The notes below the pieces were generated by a model. It was not told where the DNA came from. It saw only the letters and a list, made by a program, of their open reading frames with translations, and searched no databases. Position numbers and translations under genes: made by a program. This document shows positions 18,873 through 27,738 of a stretch of 64,000 nt of DNA, piece by piece. Source of the stretch: Brucella pseudogrignonensis (GTDB lineage: Bacteria > Pseudomonadota > Alphaproteobacteria > Rhizobiales > Rhizobiaceae); the NCBI RefSeq assembly GCF_032190615.1, contig NZ_JAVLAT010000001.1, positions 1,682,501 to 1,746,500 of the forward strand. Direction: 5' to 3'. Each line of letters begins with the position of its first letter. Within the stretch, counting starts at the first letter, position 1.

Positions 18873-18977
18873 AGAGCGCATCCCGAAAAGTGTTAAACGG
18901 TTTTCGGAACAAGATGCGCTTAATAAACGAAGAGATAGAGCATTTCTAATGGTTCAATGAAAACTGGAAATGCTCTA
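18873..18977. repeat. Dispersed palindromic repeat, full compound form (about 105 bp)
   Basis: Longest copy in the window, made of two units. Unit one has TAGAGCGCATC and GATGCGCT arms around CCCGAAAAGTGTTAAACGG and TTTTCGG. Unit two has TAGAGCATTTC (18936-18946) and GAAATGCTCTA (18967-18977) arms. The terminal CTA is, on the minus strand, the stop codon TAG of the adjacent solute-binding protein gene. Size and palindromy recall the Bru-RS elements of Brucella, but identity is not verified. Confidence 0.85.
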
Positions 18978-19820
18978 GTAGAAGCTATTTGGAAAATAGC
19001 GCAGATAAAGCTCCGTAAGCTTGCCCTGCTGTTGCAGTGATTGAAGTGCATTATTAAATGCGCTGGCCAGAGCCGCATCTTTCGGTGCAACAGCTATGCT
19101 CATTCCTTGGCCGAGAAATTGCGGCGCTAGATAAGGCCCGTCAGTGAACGAGCAGCAATTATTGGCTTCCTCGCTTTCGAGCCAGAACGACAGGGCCATT
19201 CCATCGTCAAACACAGCCTGAACTTCATCTTTTTGCAGCGCTTCTAAAAGAGTTTTGCGGTCTGGAAAAGGCTTTGCAATTGCAGTGGGGAAGTAAGCTT
19301 TAAGCAGTTGTTCGTGCGCAGTTGAGCCGATAACGCCCACGTGCATTCCATTGACAGCCTTTGCTGCGGGTTGCGCAAATATACGTGCTTTCAGCGTTAC
19401 AAAACGCGCTGGCAGGCGCAAATAGGGGCGGGTGAAGAGCATCTTTTCGCGATGGTCCGCATTTATCTTCAATCCCGCAATGATCGCGTCGGCTTCACCG
19501 TTTTCGAGTTGAGCTGTTAGCTCTTGCCAAGGAACTGCTTTGATTTGACAAATGTCGGTTAGCCCCATCTGCGTGCAAAGTGCCTTCGCCAGATCAATAT
19601 TATATCCCGATAATTGTCCTGCGTCGTTCAATGCATTGAAGGGCGGAAAGTCGAGCGTTGTGACGAAGCGCAGCCGGTTCAACCCTTGCAGAGATGGCAA
19701 TGCAAGTCTTTCCTTATGATTGAAAAAATCTGGCGCTTTCGGAAGGCTCTGTGAGCCAGCAGGTGATAAGCCTGCGAGCGAAAAAGCCGCAACCAAGATG
19801 CTTAATAAGTGCCGTTTCAT
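18975..19820 (-). CDS. Orphan periplasmic solute-binding protein (SBP family 3)
   Basis: 281-residue secreted protein of the polar amino acid binding family. Seen: signal peptide MKRHLLSILVAAFSLAGLSP with cleavage around residue 22-24, first lobe FVTTLDFPPFNALND and the signature GQLSGYNIDLAKALC (about 68-82), DAIIAGLKINADHREKMLFT, then GVIGSTAHEQLLKAYF of the second lobe and IAVAPKDAALASAFNNAL. No ABC permease or ATPase lies beside it, so it either serves a transporter encoded elsewhere or acts as a sensor. The stop codon is contributed by the end of the palindromic repeat immediately downstream. Confidence 0.85.
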   Translation of the reverse strand: MKRHLLSILVAAFSLAGLSPAGSQSLPKAPDFFNHKERLALPSLQGLNRLRFVTTLDFPPFNALNDAGQLSGYNIDLAKALCTQMGLTDICQIKAVPWQELTAQLENGEADAIIAGLKINADHREKMLFTRPYLRLPARFVTLKARIFAQPAAKAVNGMHVGVIGSTAHEQLLKAYFPTAIAKPFPDRKTLLEALQKDEVQAVFDDGMALSFWLESEEANNCCSFTDGPYLAPQFLGQGMSIAVAPKDAALASAFNNALQSLQQQGKLTELYLRYFPNSFY

Positions 19821-19975
19821 AGCGGCATTGTAGGGTGTCAGGCTATAATTTCGGGTTAATAGCGCAAACTGAGATAGATAAGCTTTTGCTGAGACGCAGT
19901 ATCCGCTACGTCGAATTTACTAAGTAAAGATTCCTGTTTCTATTTTATAAAATATCGAATAGAGTTTCATTTGTT

Positions 19976-20016
19976 GGGTATATCGTAAATAAAGAATGAT
20001 ATTTAAAAATATACCC
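19976..20016. repeat. Inverted repeat in AT-rich promoter region
   Basis: Perfect 8-bp arms GGGTATAT (19976-19983) and ATATACCC (20009-20016) with a 25-nt AT-rich centre, 58-98 nt upstream of the glycosyltransferase start. Possible regulator site or mRNA hairpin. Confidence 0.35.
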
Positions 20017-20073
20017 TAATATAAAAGAATTACATTTTAGATATATATCATCCATTAGTAGTGCGGGGGTACT

Positions 20074-21969
20074 ATGAGTGAGGGATCGAATGCGTTCGAT
20101 CTGGAGATATGCACAGCCATATCTGCCAGATTGGAGCGACGCGGTGTGCCGCGTGATTGCTTAAGGCAGGCTTATGAAGCAGCCGTGAACAATGGAACTG
20201 GTTTTTGTGAGGAGCTTCCACATCATTGTGGTGTGTCTGACGAACTGCTTTATTCGGCAATTGCCGAATTTCTGGAATTGCCATTTGTTGACAATATTGC
20301 TGTCTCGCGTGTCTTCGTGACAGGAGAAGAGACAGCTAAAATATTCTCGGATGCTGCGCAAATTATGGCGCTCGGGCGCGATGGGATATCTTATCTCTAT
20401 ATTGCGCCATCGGAAAAGCAGATTGTTCGCTTGCGCGATCATATACTGCAATCACCGGAGCTGAAGGCCAGGGTCAGAATTTGCACACCGTCGCGGATTA
20501 AGGAAATCCTGCGTCAGCGCCATCAGAAAGATCTCATAAACCGCGCTCACGCGATGACGCCGCAATTGTTCTCGGCAGCACGTGTTCTTGAAACACCACA
20601 GGCTTTCATCATCGCTTTGGGGCTTTATGCGTTTGTTGCCGGTATCGTCAATTGGCCGACGCTCACACTGTTGGTTTTGCATGTTTGTCTGACGTTGTTT
20701 TTCCTTGGTTGTGTCCTTATCCGCTTGTTTGCTGCCGTTTCCAGTCGTCGGTTAAATTTTCCGCAAATTATGCCGTTTAGCAAACGTGACCTGCCGGTCT
20801 ATTCGGTCATGGTGCCGCTTTATCGGGAGCAGGCCGTTGTTGGCCAGTTGATCGCCTCCTTGGAGAGGCTCAATTGGCCGCGCAGCAAGCTGGATGTTAA
20901 ATTGGTCTGCGAAAAGGATGACTTTGATACAATTGCTGAAATTCGCGGAAGAATATTGCCATCCAATTATGAACTGGTTCTGGTGCCTTCCGGCGGGCCG
21001 CGGACAAAACCCAAAGCGCTCAATTACGCATTGCAATTTGTGCGTGGGGAAATCGTAGCAGTGTTTGATGCGGAAGATCGTCCGCACCCGGATCAGTTGC
21101 TAGAGGCGTGGCAGGCCTTTCAACGCGGCGGCAAAACGCTTGCCTGTGTGCAAGCGCCATTGATTATCGGAAACTTTCGGCAAAACCTGCTCACACGTAT
21201 GTTTGCGTTTGAATATGCCACATTGTTTCGAGGGCTTCTGCCATGGCTTGCCTCACAAGGATTGGTCATTCCGTTGGGCGGTACGTCCAACCATTTTCGG
21301 CGATCCTGCCTTGATGAGGTTGGTGCATGGGACGCTTATAACGTGACCGAAGATGCTGATCTTGGAATGCGGCTGGCCCGGTTTGGTTATGGCATTGATG
21401 TGATTACACGTGGCACCGTGGAAGATGCGCCGGAAGACTACTCCATCTGGCATAAGCAGCGCACACGTTGGATCAAAGGCTGGATGCAGACATGGCTTGT
21501 GCATGGGCGCAACCCCTATACAACGTGGACGGAGCTGGGATGGTGGCGTTTCGTCGTCAACCAGATTTATACACTCGGCATCATCGGTTCTGCGCTTTTG
21601 CACCCGTTTATGCTGATGACAGTTGCAGTCCTCGTCGGAGCCATGATTTTTGGTCCATTGAGCAATGAGAACATATGGCTGTTGCGCATCGATTTACTCA
21701 ATATCTTGCTTGCCTATTTCAGCTTCTATGTGCTTGGCTCCAAGACAATGGAGCCCACAGAACTGGGCGGGTATGCCTATATATGTGCGATACCCGCCTA
21801 TTGGGTGCTGATTTCGATCTCAGCGTGGCGCGCCCTGTGGCAGCTGGTGTTTAAGCCTCACCTTTGGGAGAAGACGCCACACCAGCCGAGTAAATTCTAT
21901 TCGCTTGATGAGGTGGCGATGGGCGTTTTGGAAGCTAGGAACTCAGCGCCACGACCGATAATGGACTGA
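20074..21969 (+). CDS. Membrane GT2 glycosyltransferase with N-terminal MshEN-like domain
   Basis: 631 residues. Seen: N-terminal region (about 10-75) with [15 protein letters not shown] and [21 protein letters not shown], the helical pattern of the type II secretion ATPase N-terminal (MshEN/GSPII_E) domain; two membrane segments (about 170-220); a family-2 glycosyltransferase core with [23 protein letters not shown] (about 332-335), TEDADLG (about 425) and the processive-type motif QRTRW (462-466); then several C-terminal membrane helices. It probably polymerises or transfers a sugar across the inner membrane. MshEN domains in other proteins, for example NfrB, bind cyclic di-GMP. Its 3' end overlaps the convergent PPK2 gene by 73 bp. 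Polymer and donor are unknown. Confidence 0.85.
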   Translation: MSEGSNAFDLEICTAISARLERRGVPRDCLRQAYEAAVNNGTGFCEELPHHCGVSDELLYSAIAEFLELPFVDNIAVSRVFVTGEETAKIFSDAAQIMALGRDGISYLYIAPSEKQIVRLRDHILQSPELKARVRICTPSRIKEILRQRHQKDLINRAHAMTPQLFSAARVLETPQAFIIALGLYAFVAGIVNWPTLTLLVLHVCLTLFFLGCVLIRLFAAVSSRRLNFPQIMPFSKRDLPVYSVMVPLYREQAVVGQLIASLERLNWPRSKLDVKLVCEKDDFDTIAEIRGRILPSNYELVLVPSGGPRTKPKALNYALQFVRGEIVAVFDAEDRPHPDQLLEAWQAFQRGGKTLACVQAPLIIGNFRQNLLTRMFAFEYATLFRGLLPWLASQGLVIPLGGTSNHFRRSCLDEVGAWDAYNVTEDADLGMRLARFGYGIDVITRGTVEDAPEDYSIWHKQRTRWIKGWMQTWLVHGRNPYTTWTELGWWRFVVNQIYTLGIIGSALLHPFMLMTVAVLVGAMIFGPLSNENIWLLRIDLLNILLAYFSFYVLGSKTMEPTELGGYAYICAIPAYWVLISISAWRALWQLVFKPHLWEKTPHQPSKFYSLDEVAMGVLEARNSAPRPIMD

Positions 21970-22844
21970 TCTTCCGGGCCAATGGCTTCGAGGTCACGAC
22001 CCGTATAGGGCAACGTCAAAAGGACGCGCCGGATTGCTGCCAGTCTGGCGCGTCGTTTGTCATTGGAGCGGATAATCGTCCATGGCGCATAGCCCGTGTC
22101 CGTGCGTTCAAGCATTGTATGGAGTGCAGCTGAATAATCGTCCCAGCGCGAGATGCCTGCTACGTCCATCGGTGAAAATTTCCAGCTTTTAAGCGGGCTG
22201 TGGCGGCGTTCGTGAAAGCGCTTGAGCTGCATTTCCTGACCAATATCAAGCCAGAACTTGAACAGGTGAATGCCCTCTGTCACCACCATACGTTCGAAGT
22301 CCGGGGTTTCTGTCAGGAATGTCTCAAGCTGTTCTGGTGTGCAGAACTGCATCACGCGCTCAACGCCTGCACGGTTATACCAGGAGCGGTCGAAGGTGAC
22401 GAACTCTCCAGAGGTCGGAAAATGCTGGACATAGCGCTGAAAATACCATTGCCCGCGCTCCGTTTCGGTCGGTTTTGGCAACGCAACATTGCGCGCGGTA
22501 CGTGGGTTCATGAACTCACGAAGGGTAAAAATCGTTCCACCCTTACCAGCCGCATCGCGTCCTTCAAAAACACTGATGACGCGACCGCCAGCCTCCTGCA
22601 GCCAGTATTGCAGCTTCACCAGCTCAATTTGCAGCCGTTCCAGCGTTTCCTCGTAATCCTTGACCTTCATTTTATCGGGATAAGGATAACCACCGGATTG
22701 CAGCGCATTGTCCTCAATCCAATCCGGAAGTTTCGGATCATTGATGTCGAACTTCTGCGTTTTGCCATTAATTTTCAGCTTGATGGGTTTTGTTTCGCCC
22801 TTATCGGCATTCTTTTTGTTAGCTGTCTTTGAACTGTCACCCAC
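21897..22844 (-). CDS. ppk2: Polyphosphate kinase 2
   Basis: PPK2-family kinase that moves phosphate between polyphosphate and nucleoside di- or monophosphates. Seen: Walker [31 protein letters not shown] with the [14 protein letters not shown] lid/Walker B region, and [21 protein letters not shown] chose GTG 22844 (315 residues) because AAGGAG lies 6 nt upstream; the longer in-frame ATG at 22883 would lie inside a perfect palindrome (22872-22890). A lysine-rich N-terminus ([19 protein letters not shown]) precedes the domain. Convergent with, and overlapping, the GT2 gene by 73 bp; divergent from the PhoR-like kinase, so two phosphate-related genes share a promoter region. The subclass (nucleotide preference) is not resolved. 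Confidence 0.9.
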   Translation of the reverse strand: MGDSSKTANKKNADKGETKPIKLKINGKTQKFDINDPKLPDWIEDNALQSGGYPYPDKMKVKDYEETLERLQIELVKLQYWLQEAGGRVISVFEGRDAAGKGGTIFTLREFMNPRTARNVALPKPTETERGQWYFQRYVQHFPTSGEFVTFDRSWYNRAGVERVMQFCTPEQLETFLTETPDFERMVVTEGIHLFKFWLDIGQEMQLKRFHERRHSPLKSWKFSPMDVAGISRWDDYSAALHTMLERTDTGYAPWTIIRSNDKRRARLAAIRRVLLTLPYTGRDLEAIGPEDQSIIGRGAEFLASKTPIATSSSE

Positions 22845-22871
22845 CGCAAGCTCCTTTGCTATATAGACAAA

Positions 22872-22890
22872 AGCATGTTTCAAACATGCT
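22872..22890. promoter_or_regulatory. Perfect palindrome upstream of ppk2
   Basis: 19-bp palindrome with arms AGCATGTTT (22872-22880) and AAACATGCT (22882-22890) and one central base, 28-46 nt before the GTG start of ppk2. It could be an operator over the promoter or a leader hairpin. Confidence 0.5.
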
Positions 22891-23010
22891 CATCCCTTTT
22901 GTTTACATGATATGGGCTGACTGTGATGGACGTAAAGGACGCAATGCTGATTTTTGGTGCATCTGCGTCGTCATGGCAAAGCGCGCATAATATAACTGAG
23001 AGAAGTCAGA

Positions 23011-24300
23011 ATGAGTGAAAACAACAATCAAGATGCACCCGTTTCAAATGCGGATGAATCTTTTTTCGCGCCGCTTCTCCGGGTTAAAGGTGTGCTGATT
23101 GCAAGCCTTGTTGTGATCATCTGCGTGATGGTGCTGGATCTCCCATTGTGGTTCCGAATTGTGCTGTTGGTGCTGATCGTCGTTGGTGCGATCTGGGTTG
23201 CGAGTGCCACAAACGATGATGTCATCGTGCAAAAGCCGCAAAGCGTTCGCGCGATCAGCGGGATGGACCATGTTACCGGCGAGCGTCTGGCAGACCTGCT
23301 GACGGATCCGATGATCGTCTTTGATCATCGTGCAACCGTACTCTTTGCCAATGCATCGGCGCGCGATGCATTTCAGTCGCTTGAAAAGGACACCGGGCTT
23401 TATTTGCGTTTCCGCGCGCCGGAGATGCATGCGCTTATTCAGGGTGTGATCACAGATGGCGAGCCCCGCAGCATCGATTATTTCGAGCGCGTGCCGATCG
23501 ATCGCTGGTATAAAGCGGTTGTGAAGGCGCTTCGTGGAGCCGATGGCAAGCCAGAATTGTTTGTCCTGCTGTTTCGCGATCAGAGTGAAACGCGCCGCAT
23601 TGACCGCATGCGTTCGGACTTTATCGCCAATGCAAGCCATGAATTGCGCACGCCGCTGGCGTCGTTGCTTGGATTTATTGAAACGCTGCAAGGTCCGGCA
23701 CGCAATGATGCGAGTGCACGCGAGCGTTTCCTTGGCATTATGCAGAAGCAAGCCGAGCGCATGTCGCGTTTGATCGATGACCTTCTGTCGCTGTCCCGAC
23801 TTGAAATGCGCGCACATCTGGCTGTCACCGAATGCGTGGATATGACAGCGGTCGTCAATCATGTGGCTGATACGCTAAGCCCGCTTGCAGAAAGTCTCGA
23901 TGTGGTCATTGAGCGCCATCTGCCAGATCATCCATTAAACGTCACCGGCACGCGTGACGAGCTTATTCAGGTGTTTCAGAACCTGGTCGAAAATGCCTGT
24001 AAATATGGGCAGGGCGGCAAACGTATCATTGTGAGTCTGAATGAGGAAGTGTCACAAGGTGGATCAGAAATTGTGGTCTCGGTGCAGGATTTCGGGCCGG
24101 GCATCGCAGCGGAACATCTGCCGCGTTTGACAGAACGTTTCTATCGTATTGATGTTGAGACGAGCCGCGCTCAAAAGGGTACAGGCCTCGGTCTGGCTAT
24201 CGTGAAGCACATTCTCGCCCGTCATCGTGGACGTCTGGTCGTGCGCTCGCAGCTTGGCGAAGGGTCAACGTTTGTGGTGCGTTTGCCAAAACGCGCATAA
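23011..24300 (+). CDS. phoR: PhoR-like sensor histidine kinase
   Basis: 429 residues, membrane sensor of phosphate status in its family. Seen: two N-terminal membrane segments (about 28-70) with almost no periplasmic loop, a PAS region (about 88-190, beginning LADLLTDPMIVFDHRATVLF), HisKA dimerisation box with phospho-accepting H210 in SHELRTPLASLLG, then HATPase motifs NLVENACKYG, VQDFGPGIAAEH, and KGTGLGLAIVKHILARH. The N-terminal two-helix plus PAS layout is that of PhoR. In many alphaproteobacteria phoR leads pstSCAB-phoU-phoB; here it is monocistronic, ended by a terminator and followed by converging gcrA, so the response regulator must be elsewhere. Confidence 0.87.
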   Translation: MSENNNQDAPVSNADESFFAPLLRVKGVLIASLVVIICVMVLDLPLWFRIVLLVLIVVGAIWVASATNDDVIVQKPQSVRAISGMDHVTGERLADLLTDPMIVFDHRATVLFANASARDAFQSLEKDTGLYLRFRAPEMHALIQGVITDGEPRSIDYFERVPIDRWYKAVVKALRGADGKPELFVLLFRDQSETRRIDRMRSDFIANASHELRTPLASLLGFIETLQGPARNDASARERFLGIMQKQAERMSRLIDDLLSLSRLEMRAHLAVTECVDMTAVVNHVADTLSPLAESLDVVIERHLPDHPLNVTGTRDELIQVFQNLVENACKYGQGGKRIIVSLNEEVSQGGSEIVVSVQDFGPGIAAEHLPRLTERFYRIDVETSRAQKGTGLGLAIVKHILARHRGRLVVRSQLGEGSTFVVRLPKRA

Positions 24301-24327
24301 ACCAGTCACAGTCTGACACGCAAAGAA

Positions 24328-24358
24328 AAACCCCGGAGCGAAGACGCTGCCGGGGTTT
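24328..24358. terminator. Bidirectional terminator between phoR and gcrA
   Basis: AAACCCCGG-AGCG / CGCT-G-CCGGGGTTT hairpin with one bulge and AAGA loop; A run on one side and T run on the other, so it can serve both converging genes. Confidence 0.85.
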
Positions 24359-24382
24359 GTATTTAAACGCTATCGAAATCGA

Positions 24383-24946
24383 TCAGCGTGCGCGGCGACG
24401 TTCTGCCGTTGGCTGGAATGCCAGCTTCGAATGGTAGCCGCAATAGGGGCTGGATTCACCGGATTCACTGCCGCAGAAGTGGAAATCCTCATTGAGCGGA
24501 TCGCCGATTGGCCATTTGCAGGTGCGTTCGCTCAACTGCAACAATGTCAGCTTGCGCGAGATTGGAACCACAACATCAGATGCCGGGCGAACAACGCGCT
24601 CGGTCACAGCATCTTCAACATATTCCATCTGAAGTGCGGTCGCGCCGACAGTCTGGGTTACGGTTGCAGTGCGAATAGTCGTAGTCGCTTGTGGGCGGCT
24701 GGCACCATTGCTGCTGCTGGTTGTTGCTGTAGCCGTTGGGCGTGGGGTTGCCGCAACGGTATTCACTTTTTTGCTGCGCGGAGCAGCGGTCGTTGTTTTG
24801 CCACGACCTGATAATTTCAGACGGTGCACTTTGCCGATCACTGCGTTGCGGCTGACGCCGCCAAGCTGCGCTGCGATCTGGCTCGCACTCAAGCCATCAT
24901 TCCATAGCTTCTTAAGCAGTTCGACGCGCTCATCTGTCCAGTTCAT
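24383..24946 (-). CDS. gcrA: GcrA cell cycle regulator
   Basis: 187-residue DNA-binding regulator of the alphaproteobacterial cell cycle. Seen: N-terminal helix-turn-helix MNWTDERVELLKKLWNDG with SASQIAAQLGGVSRNAVIGK (about residues 1-45), a basic linker, a low-complexity T/A-rich middle, and the conserved C-terminal block LLQLSERTCKWPIGDP with FHFCGSESGESSPYCGYHS. ATG 24946 has GGAG upstream; the longer frame would need TTG. Family knowledge (Caulobacter): GcrA binds sigma-70 RNA polymerase and stimulates promoters carrying GANTC sites methylated by CcrM. Three GANTC sites lie upstream of this gene. Confidence 0.94.
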   Translation of the reverse strand: MNWTDERVELLKKLWNDGLSASQIAAQLGGVSRNAVIGKVHRLKLSGRGKTTTAAPRSKKVNTVAATPRPTATATTSSSNGASRPQATTTIRTATVTQTVGATALQMEYVEDAVTERVVRPASDVVVPISRKLTLLQLSERTCKWPIGDPLNEDFHFCGSESGESSPYCGYHSKLAFQPTAERRRAR

Positions 24947-25380
24947 CGCCCTGGGCTCCAATCAATCTTCGTTATCCGGAATCCACCAGCGCCCCCGGAT
25001 TGCTCCAGGTGCAAACACTATATCTATCCGGGTGACTAGGTCCGCCGTACAAAATGTGGTTTTTTTACTTTAAAAATAAACTACATTATTGAACGACGCC
25101 ATGACAAGGGATAGCCTTGTCAGGCGGATTCCATTTCTATGGTTTTCCCCAACTTGGGTGCTAAAGACGGTTTTTCTGAGTCACTTGCGCGTTTTTTGCA
25201 GCAGGTTTTCAGAGGCGCGCCCCGTCAGGGAGAACTTCTGGCGTCTCTATATCGCCCCGCTCCGCAAAATGCCACCCCTTCGGCCGCATAGGTGCCATCT
25301 TATAACTGGCAATATATATAAGGCGTGTTTCCAGCATCACCTCATGCATAAAGATGCTTGATTATCCGGGCTTGCTTTGA
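24947..25380. other. Intergenic region upstream of gcrA
   Basis: No convincing gene; a 90-codon open frame from 25089 lacks a start signal and has no recognisable composition. Seen instead: GANTC sites at 24979-24983, 25127-25131 and 25178-25182 and a perfect hairpin TGACAAGG / CCTTGTCA (25102-25122, 5-nt loop). gcrA promoters presumably lie here. Confidence 0.45.
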
Positions 25381-25409
25381 TTGACATTTTTTTTGCGAGC
25401 GCCAATATA
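25381..25409 (+). promoter_or_regulatory. Strong sigma-70 type promoter upstream of argD
   Basis: Consensus -35 TTGACA (25381-25386), exactly 17 bp spacer, -10 AATATA (25404-25409). Predicted transcript start near 25416, only about 12 nt before a terminator hairpin and about 170 nt before argD. Confidence 0.65.
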
Positions 25410-25427
25410 CGCGCGGGATTAAATAAT

Positions 25428-25449
25428 ACCGCCTTGAGGGCGGTTTTTT
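25428..25449 (+). terminator. Terminator-like hairpin in the argD leader
   Basis: ACCGCC (25428-25433) / GGCGGT (25439-25444) with 5-nt loop, then five to six T residues. It follows the promoter directly, with no gene between, so it may act as an attenuator or end a very short RNA. Confidence 0.65.
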
Positions 25450-25461
25450 ATTTCCGCAGAG

Positions 25462-25507
25462 TAGTGCATCCTGAAAAGTGCGAAGCGGTTTTCAGATAAG
25501 ATGCGCG
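25462..25507. repeat. Dispersed palindromic repeat in the argD leader
   Basis: Reads TAGTGCATCCTGAAAAGTG then CGAAGCGGTTTTCAGATAAG and ATGCGCG: a diverged copy of the short repeat unit, lying between the leader terminator and the argD ribosome-binding site. Confidence 0.8.
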
Positions 25508-25585
25508 TTTAAAATATGGGAAACGCTGCCTGACCGGCTTTGTCGGAGGCGCTGCAATAAAAAGGCTAATGGAGGCCTGACTGCA

Positions 25586-26797
25586 ATGACCAACGTTACG
25601 ACTGTGCAACCGCTTTACGACACTTATAATCGTGCGGCTTTGCGCTTCGAGCGAGGTGAGGGCATCTGGCTGGTTACCGAAAGCGGCGAGCGTTATCTCG
25701 ATTTTGCGGCAGGCATTGCGGTCAATTCGCTTGGCCATTCGCATCCGCATCTCGTCAATACATTGAAAGATCAGGCTGACAAGCTCTGGCACCTGTCGAA
25801 CCTTTATGAAGTTCCGGGTCAGGAAAAGCTGGGCCAGCGTCTGGTCGACGCGACTTTTGCCGACAAAGTCTTCTTCACCAATTCCGGTGCAGAAGCGCTT
25901 GAATGCGCGATCAAGACCGCGCGCCGTTATCATTATGTCAACGGTAACCCTGAACGTTTCCGCGTCATCACTTTTGAAGGTGCGTTCCACGGCCGTACGC
26001 TGGCTACGATCGCCGCAGGCGGTCAGGCCAAGTATCTTGAAGGCTTCGGCCCCAAGGTTGATGGTTTCGATCAGGTTCCTTTCGGTGATGAAGCAGCGCT
26101 GCGTGCTGCGATTACCGATGAAACGGCTGCAATTCTGCTTGAGCCTGTGCAGGGCGAGGGCGGTCTGCGCGGCTTCCCGGAAGAATTTATGCGTCTTCTG
26201 CGTAAGATCTGCGATGACAACGGCCTGCTTCTGATCCTTGATGAAGTGCAGACCGGCGTTGGCCGTACCGGCAAATTGTTCGCCCATGAATGGTCGGGCA
26301 TTACGCCAGACATTATGGCAGTCGCCAAGGGTATCGGCGGCGGCTTCCCAATGGGCGCCTGTCTTGCGACGGCTGAAGCTGCGAAGGGCATGACCGCAGG
26401 TGTGCATGGCACGACCTATGGCGGCAATCCGCTTGCTATGGCTGTTGGCAATGCTGTGCTTGATGTTGTGCTGGCTGATGGCTTCCTTGAAAGCGTTCAG
26501 GAAACTGCTCTCACCATGAAGCAGGGCCTTGCCTCGATTATTGATCGCTATCCAAATGTTATTTCGGAAGTGCGCGGTCGCGGTCTGTTGATGGGCATCA
26601 AATGCGTTGTGCCAAACGTCACCCTTATTCAGGCTCTGCGGGATGAGCATCTGCTCAGCGTCGGCGCTGGCGACAATGTTGTGCGTATCCTGCCGCCGCT
26701 GGTGACAACACCGGAAGAAGCGCGTGAAGCACTGACGCGTATTGAAGCAGCCGTAGAGCGGCTTTCTGTTGCAAATCCGACCAGCAAGACGGCGTGA
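25586..26797 (+). CDS. argD: Acetylornithine aminotransferase
   Basis: PLP enzyme converting N-acetylglutamate semialdehyde to N-acetylornithine in arginine synthesis (class III aminotransferase, 403 residues). Seen: [18 protein letters not shown] (cofactor phosphate site), [32 protein letters not shown] and the PLP lysine in [16 protein letters not shown], then [17 protein letters not shown] 25586 has GGAGG 10 nt upstream; the reading frame is open further but enters the repeat. argF begins 4 nt after the stop. ArgD enzymes often also act as succinyldiaminopimelate transaminase. The leader with promoter, terminator hairpin and repeat suggests regulated expression. Confidence 0.94.
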   Translation: MTNVTTVQPLYDTYNRAALRFERGEGIWLVTESGERYLDFAAGIAVNSLGHSHPHLVNTLKDQADKLWHLSNLYEVPGQEKLGQRLVDATFADKVFFTNSGAEALECAIKTARRYHYVNGNPERFRVITFEGAFHGRTLATIAAGGQAKYLEGFGPKVDGFDQVPFGDEAALRAAITDETAAILLEPVQGEGGLRGFPEEFMRLLRKICDDNGLLLILDEVQTGVGRTGKLFAHEWSGITPDIMAVAKGIGGGFPMGACLATAEAAKGMTAGVHGTTYGGNPLAMAVGNAVLDVVLADGFLESVQETALTMKQGLASIIDRYPNVISEVRGRGLLMGIKCVVPNVTLIQALRDEHLLSVGAGDNVVRILPPLVTTPEEAREALTRIEAAVERLSVANPTSKTA

Positions 26798-26801
26798 GAT
26801 T

Positions 26802-27725
26802 ATGGCGAATAATGGTATAAAGCACTTCATTGACCTCTCAGCTGTTCCGGCAACGGAACTGCGCGCGATCATGGAAGACGCCAAGGCTCGGAAGGCACGC
26901 ACAAAAGCCGGCGAGATCGAAAAGCCATTCGCGGGCAAGGTGCTGGCGATGATTTTTGAAAAGCCCTCCACCCGTACCCGCGTATCGTTCGATGTCGGCA
27001 TGCGTCAGCTGGGTGGCGAGACGATCATGCTCACGGGTTCGGAAATGCAGCTCGGTCGCAGCGAAACCATTGCGGACACCGCAAAGGTGCTTTCGCGCTA
27101 TGTTGACGCGATCATGATCCGTACAACATCGCATGATCGCATGCTGGAATTGGCAGAACATGCGACCGTTCCAGTAATTAATGCACTGACCGACGATACA
27201 CACCCTTGTCAGATCATGGCAGACGTTCTTACATATGAGGAACATCGCGGCTCGATCAAAGGCAAGACCTTTGCCTGGATGGGGGACGGTAACAACGTTC
27301 TTCATTCGCTTGTGGAAGCTGCGGCGCGTTTTGATTTCAACGTCAATATCGCAACGCCGGAAGGCAGCGAGCCGAAGCAGCAATATATCGATTGGGCAAA
27401 GGCAAACGGCGCGAACATCCTGTCCACGGTAGACCCGGACAAAGCTGTGAGCGGTGCAGATTGCATCGTCACAGACACATGGGTTTCCATGGGGCAGGAA
27501 GATCACGCTCGCGGCCATAATGTTTTCATGCCCTATCAGGTGAATGCACGTCTGATGGCTAAAGCTGACCCGAAGGCGCTTTTCATGCACTGCCTGCCCG
27601 CGCACCGCGGCGAGGAAGTGACCGACGAAGTGATCGACGGCCCGCAATCGGTCGTCTTCGATGAAGCTGAAAACAGGCTTCACGCGCAGAAAGCTATTCT
27701 GGCGTGGTGCCTGCAAGGCAGCTGA
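26802..27725 (+). CDS. argF: Ornithine carbamoyltransferase
   Basis: Makes citrulline from ornithine and carbamoyl phosphate; cytoplasmic trimer, 307 residues. Seen: carbamoyl-phosphate loop [21 protein letters not shown] in part ([13 protein letters not shown]), [36 protein letters not shown] and the ornithine/catalytic loop [17 protein letters not shown] 26802 is only 4 nt beyond the argD stop; a longer in-frame start would overlap argD. Middle gene of argD-argF-hslO. Confidence 0.96.
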   Translation: MANNGIKHFIDLSAVPATELRAIMEDAKARKARTKAGEIEKPFAGKVLAMIFEKPSTRTRVSFDVGMRQLGGETIMLTGSEMQLGRSETIADTAKVLSRYVDAIMIRTTSHDRMLELAEHATVPVINALTDDTHPCQIMADVLTYEEHRGSIKGKTFAWMGDGNNVLHSLVEAAARFDFNVNIATPEGSEPKQQYIDWAKANGANILSTVDPDKAVSGADCIVTDTWVSMGQEDHARGHNVFMPYQVNARLMAKADPKALFMHCLPAHRGEEVTDEVIDGPQSVVFDEAENRLHAQKAILAWCLQGS

Positions 27726-27738
27726 TTGGGAGCATAAT

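Noticed and set aside
25089..25361. 90-codon frame between gcrA and argD
   Set aside because: Would start at TTG without a ribosome-binding site; residue use unlike neighbouring genes.
25448..27001. 517-codon open frame antisense to argD and argF
   Set aside because: Mirror of two clear genes; cysteine/histidine-rich translation without motifs.
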